DNA from: Gemmatimonadales bacterium UBA2982
Lineage (GTDB): Bacteria; Gemmatimonadota; Gemmatimonadetes; Longimicrobiales; Gaopeijiaceae
NCBI GenBank assembly: GCA_002347035.1
Contig: DEAM01000015.1
Coordinates: 5,404-69,403, forward strand
Direction of reading: 5' to 3'
Length of the DNA: 64,000 nucleotides
The notes below the pieces were generated by a model. It worked only from the letters and a program-made list of their open reading frames with translations, did not search any database and had not been told where the DNA came from. The position numbers were made by a program, and so were the translations under genes. Shown piece by piece: positions 61,764-64,000 of this stretch; within the stretch, counting starts at the first letter, position 1; every line of letters starts with the position of its first letter.

Positions 61764-64000
61764 TCAGGTAGCGCTACTAGCCAGCGTGCGCGCTACCTCC
61801 TCGACTGTGTAGCACTCAATGACGTCACCCACCTTTACGTCATTGAAGTTGGCTATACCAATACCGCACTCGAAGCTCTCTCGGACTTCCTTCACATCAT
61901 CCTTAAACCGCTTGAGTGACCCCATATCACCGTCGTAAACGACGATTCCATCCCTAATCAGCCGAGCTCTTCCCTTCCGGTCTATACGCCCCTCGGAAAC
62001 GTACGATCCTGCAATCGTTCCAACCTTACTGACCTTGAAAACTTCTCGGACCTCAGCCGTGCCCTCTATAGTTTCGCGTTTCTCCGGGGCAAGCATACCT
62101 TCGAGTGCGGCCGTTACCTCATCAACCGCTTCATAGATCACTTCGTAGACTCGAATATCCACTTCATTCTTTTCAGCTTCTAAACGGGCCGCCGTTTGAG
62201 GACGAACCCGGAACCCGATAATGACCCCACCTGCCGTTTGAGCTAACAGAACATCAGATTCGTTTATAGCCCCCACTCCGCGGTGAATGATATCGACCTG
62301 CACTTCGTTAGTGCCGAGCTGCTCGAGCGCGTCAGACAAAGCCTGAACCGAGCCATCTACATCCCCCTTGATCACTAGGGGTAGTGTGGAAACCTGTCCA
62401 CTTGCTACCAGGGCTCCAAAGTCACCTAACTTGACACCACGTTCTCGGATCCTTAGCTGCTTCTCACGATCTAGACGCTGCCGATTTTCAGCAATCTCAG
62501 CGGCTTCTACTGGCTCCATAACCTGGAACGTCTCGCCAGCCTGAGGGACACCTCCAGCACCTAGGATCTGCACCGGAGTAGCAGGTCCTGCTTCTTCAAC
62601 GGGATGCCCCCGCTCATCCAGCATTGCACGAACCCGCCCATCATAGAGTCCACATATAAAGGGGTCACCGACCTTAAGGGTGCCGCGCTGAACAAGAACG
62701 GAGACCACTGGTCCTTTACCGATATCGAGTTGTGCCTCAATAACAGTACCCTGTGCCTCTCGTTCCGGATTGGCAGTTAGCTCAAGCATCTCTGATTGAA
62801 GGAGGATTTTATCAAGTAAGTCATCAATGCCCTGGCCAGTCTTGGCAGACACCTCGGCAAACAGAACATCGCCTCCAAATTCTTCGATGTTGACGCTATG
62901 CTGAAGCAGTTCTTGTTTGACCTTGTTGGGTTCAGCAGCTGGTAGGTCAACCTTATTAATCGCTACAACCAGGGGCACGCCCGCATTCTTAGCGTGACTG
63001 ATCGCTTCAATGGTCTGTGGCATGACTGAGTCGTCTGCAGCGATGATCAAGACCACCAGGTCAGTTACATCTGCACCTCTGGCCCGCATAGCGGTAAACG
63101 CCGCGTGACCAGGGGTGTCCAAGAATGTAATCCGGCGATCCCCGGATAATTCAACATGGTATGCACCGATATGTTGTGTGATACCGCCAGATTCTCCGGC
63201 TACCACATTCGTGTCCCTGATCTGGTCAAGAAGCAGGGTCTTCCCATGATCGACGTGGCCCATAACCGTCACGACTGGAGGTCGTGCCCTGAGGTCCTCA
63301 GGGGCGTCCTCAATTATGTCTATCTCAGGCTCGGCTATATACTCTTCTTCTCGGACAGCAGTGAAGCCGAACTCGTCCAGAAGGAGCTCAATCTGGTCGA
63401 AGTCGAGGCGTTGGTTAATAGTTACCAATAGTTGAAGATTCTTGAATGCCGAACCGATAATGTCCGTTGAAGACACGTCCATGAGTTCGGCAAGTTCCGA
63501 GATTGTGAGAAACTCATTGACCCGGACAGTGGTGCGCTCACGCTCCTCCTCTTCACGCTCCTGTTCTTCTTGAGCTTCCTGCTCCTCTACCGAAAGCTTA
63601 TGGCCCTTACGGCGACGCTTTTTGCCACCGCCCTTAAGTTCAGCCATGACCCTCTGGATATTCGACTGGACTTCATCTTGATTCACCTGATCCCGCTTCT
63701 TCCCCTTTTTCTTCTTCTCTCGTCGCTTCCGACGACCATCCGGCGTGTATCCTTCCGCCTGAATTCTAACCTGACCTCCTGGCCCTGCACTCGCTGCCGG
63801 TGAAGGTGAGGGGCGCCGAATCGTTCGGACTGGGCTATCGGGCGCGCCTGCTCGGGCTGGTGCTGGAGGAGAACTTGACCGCCCCTCACTCGCCTGGCTT
63901 ACGACTTCAACCTCATCCGCAACCTCGACTTCGTCCGCAACCTCGACCTCGTCCGCAGCCTCGACCTCATCCGCAACGTCGACTTCGTCCGCAGCCTCGA
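61764..64000 (-). CDS. infB: Translation initiation factor IF-2 (5' end outside the window)
   Basis: 745 codons are visible and the frame is open to the window edge, so the full protein is longer. A GTG at 63686 in the same frame is not the start, since the open frame continues upstream. From the N-terminal side: an acidic hexapeptide repeat (ADEVE-type), a Pro/Ser/Ala-rich stretch, a basic patch (RRKRREKKKKGKK), the IF2-N domain (NEFLTISELAELMDV), the GTPase with VTVMGHVDHGKTLL, DTPGHAAFTAMRARG and NKVD, then domains II-IV. It places initiator tRNA on the 30S subunit. Confidence 0.96.
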   Translation of the reverse strand, partial: EAADEVDVADEVEAADEVEVADEVEVADEVEVVSQASEGRSSSPPAPARAGAPDSPVRTIRRPSPSPAASAGPGGQVRIQAEGYTPDGRRKRREKKKKGKKRDQVNQDEVQSNIQRVMAELKGGGKKRRRKGHKLSVEEQEAQEEQEREEEERERTTVRVNEFLTISELAELMDVSSTDIIGSAFKNLQLLVTINQRLDFDQIELLLDEFGFTAVREEEYIAEPEIDIIEDAPEDLRARPPVVTVMGHVDHGKTLLLDQIRDTNVVAGESGGITQHIGAYHVELSGDRRITFLDTPGHAAFTAMRARGADVTDLVVLIIAADDSVMPQTIEAISHAKNAGVPLVVAINKVDLPAAEPNKVKQELLQHSVNIEEFGGDVLFAEVSAKTGQGIDDLLDKILLQSEMLELTANPEREAQGTVIEAQLDIGKGPVVSVLVQRGTLKVGDPFICGLYDGRVRAMLDERGHPVEEAGPATPVQILGAGGVPQAGETFQVMEPVEAAEIAENRQRLDREKQLRIRERGVKLGDFGALVASGQVSTLPLVIKGDVDGSVQALSDALEQLGTNEVQVDIIHRGVGAINESDVLLAQTAGGVIIGFRVRPQTAARLEAEKNEVDIRVYEVIYEAVDEVTAALEGMLAPEKRETIEGTAEVREVFKVSKVGTIAGSYVSEGRIDRKGRARLIRDGIVVYDGDMGSLKRFKDDVKEVRESFECGIGIANFNDVKVGDVIECYTVEEVARTLASSAT
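63909..63998 (-). repeat. Five 18-bp tandem units inside infB
   Basis: Five consecutive imperfect 18-base units (for example GACTTCGTCCGCAACCTC on the plus strand), continuing to the window edge. They are in frame and encode an acidic hexapeptide, Ala-Asp-Glu-Val-(Glu/Asp)-(Val/Ala), repeated in the IF-2 linker. More units may lie outside the window. Confidence 0.9.

Noticed and set aside
63683..63889. 68-residue open frame on the minus strand over the infB linker
   Set aside because: It is a shifted frame of the IF-2 linker; the infB frame is open through the whole region.
63906..64000. Possible CRISPR array from the 18-bp repeats
   Set aside because: The units are adjacent, have no spacers, are in frame with infB and encode an acidic hexapeptide.

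Overview
This 64 kb window is a stretch of bacterial chromosome, apparently all host core and accessory genes. I see no phage, insertion sequence, plasmid or CRISPR signature. G+C looks moderate (low to mid 50s, by eye). The organism is a diderm: there are predicted outer-membrane barrels, many Sec signal peptides and several lipoproteins. Several features fit Gemmatimonadota or a nearby FCB-type lineage best: a DUF5916 outer-membrane protein, a periplasmic cyclase, a DUF4159/DUF4175 operon, a GlnRS with a C-terminal YqeY-like tail, and the order infB-DUF503-rbfA-truB-ribF-rpsO-pnp-M16-dut. That assignment is inference from gene content; no 16S rRNA gene lies here. Of 57 protein genes or remnants, all but six are on the minus strand.

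Layout, left to right. 1-5.4 kb: pyrB (cut by the window edge) and pyrR, a divergent NhaC-type antiporter, then a minus-strand lexA-like/tadA/GHL10 lipoprotein group. 5.4-13.8 kb: glnS, two envelope proteins of a small operon, ispG and a DUF5916 protein. 13.9-16.3 kb: an exported HpcH/HpaI aldolase, tRNA-Ser(UGA) and an NHL-repeat protein. 16.3-25.3 kb: a long minus-strand run, valS, an Ig-like lipoprotein, selA, a frameshifted small gene, a HesB/IscA-type protein, an MBL hydrolase, purN and purH. 25.4-29.5 kb: a membrane protein, an aminotransferase and an FAH-family enzyme, facing an exported cyclase. 29.5-40.4 kb: trxA and rsmI, then the tightly coupled genes DUF4159, DUF4175, TPR and GATase-like, then a JAB-DinG helicase. 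40.4-42.3 kb: methylmalonyl-CoA epimerase, a DUF4296-like lipoprotein, a small barrel protein and RidA. 42.3-64 kb: a very long, almost gapless minus-strand array, infB (5' end outside), DUF503, rbfA, truB, ribF, rpsO, pnp, M16 protease, dut, mreBCD, mrdA, rodA, accD, folC, hisS, a small membrane protein, proS and guaA.

Functionally the window joins translation (infB, rbfA, truB, rpsO, rsmI, tadA, four tRNA synthetases), nucleotide synthesis (pyrBR, purHN, guaA, dut), cell shape (mreBCD/mrdA/rodA), cofactor and lipid synthesis (ispG, folC, ribF, accD) and a set of poorly known envelope genes. The points most worth a second look are: a LexA-like repressor without its protease dyad or cleavage site; a DinG helicase carrying a degenerate JAB domain and lacking one of four Fe-S cysteines; the coupled DUF4159-DUF4175-TPR-GATase-like operon; three genes whose -10 box sits exactly where a leaderless transcript would start; a small gene broken by two frameshifts next to selA; and nested, mutually exclusive hairpins between the FAH and cyclase genes.
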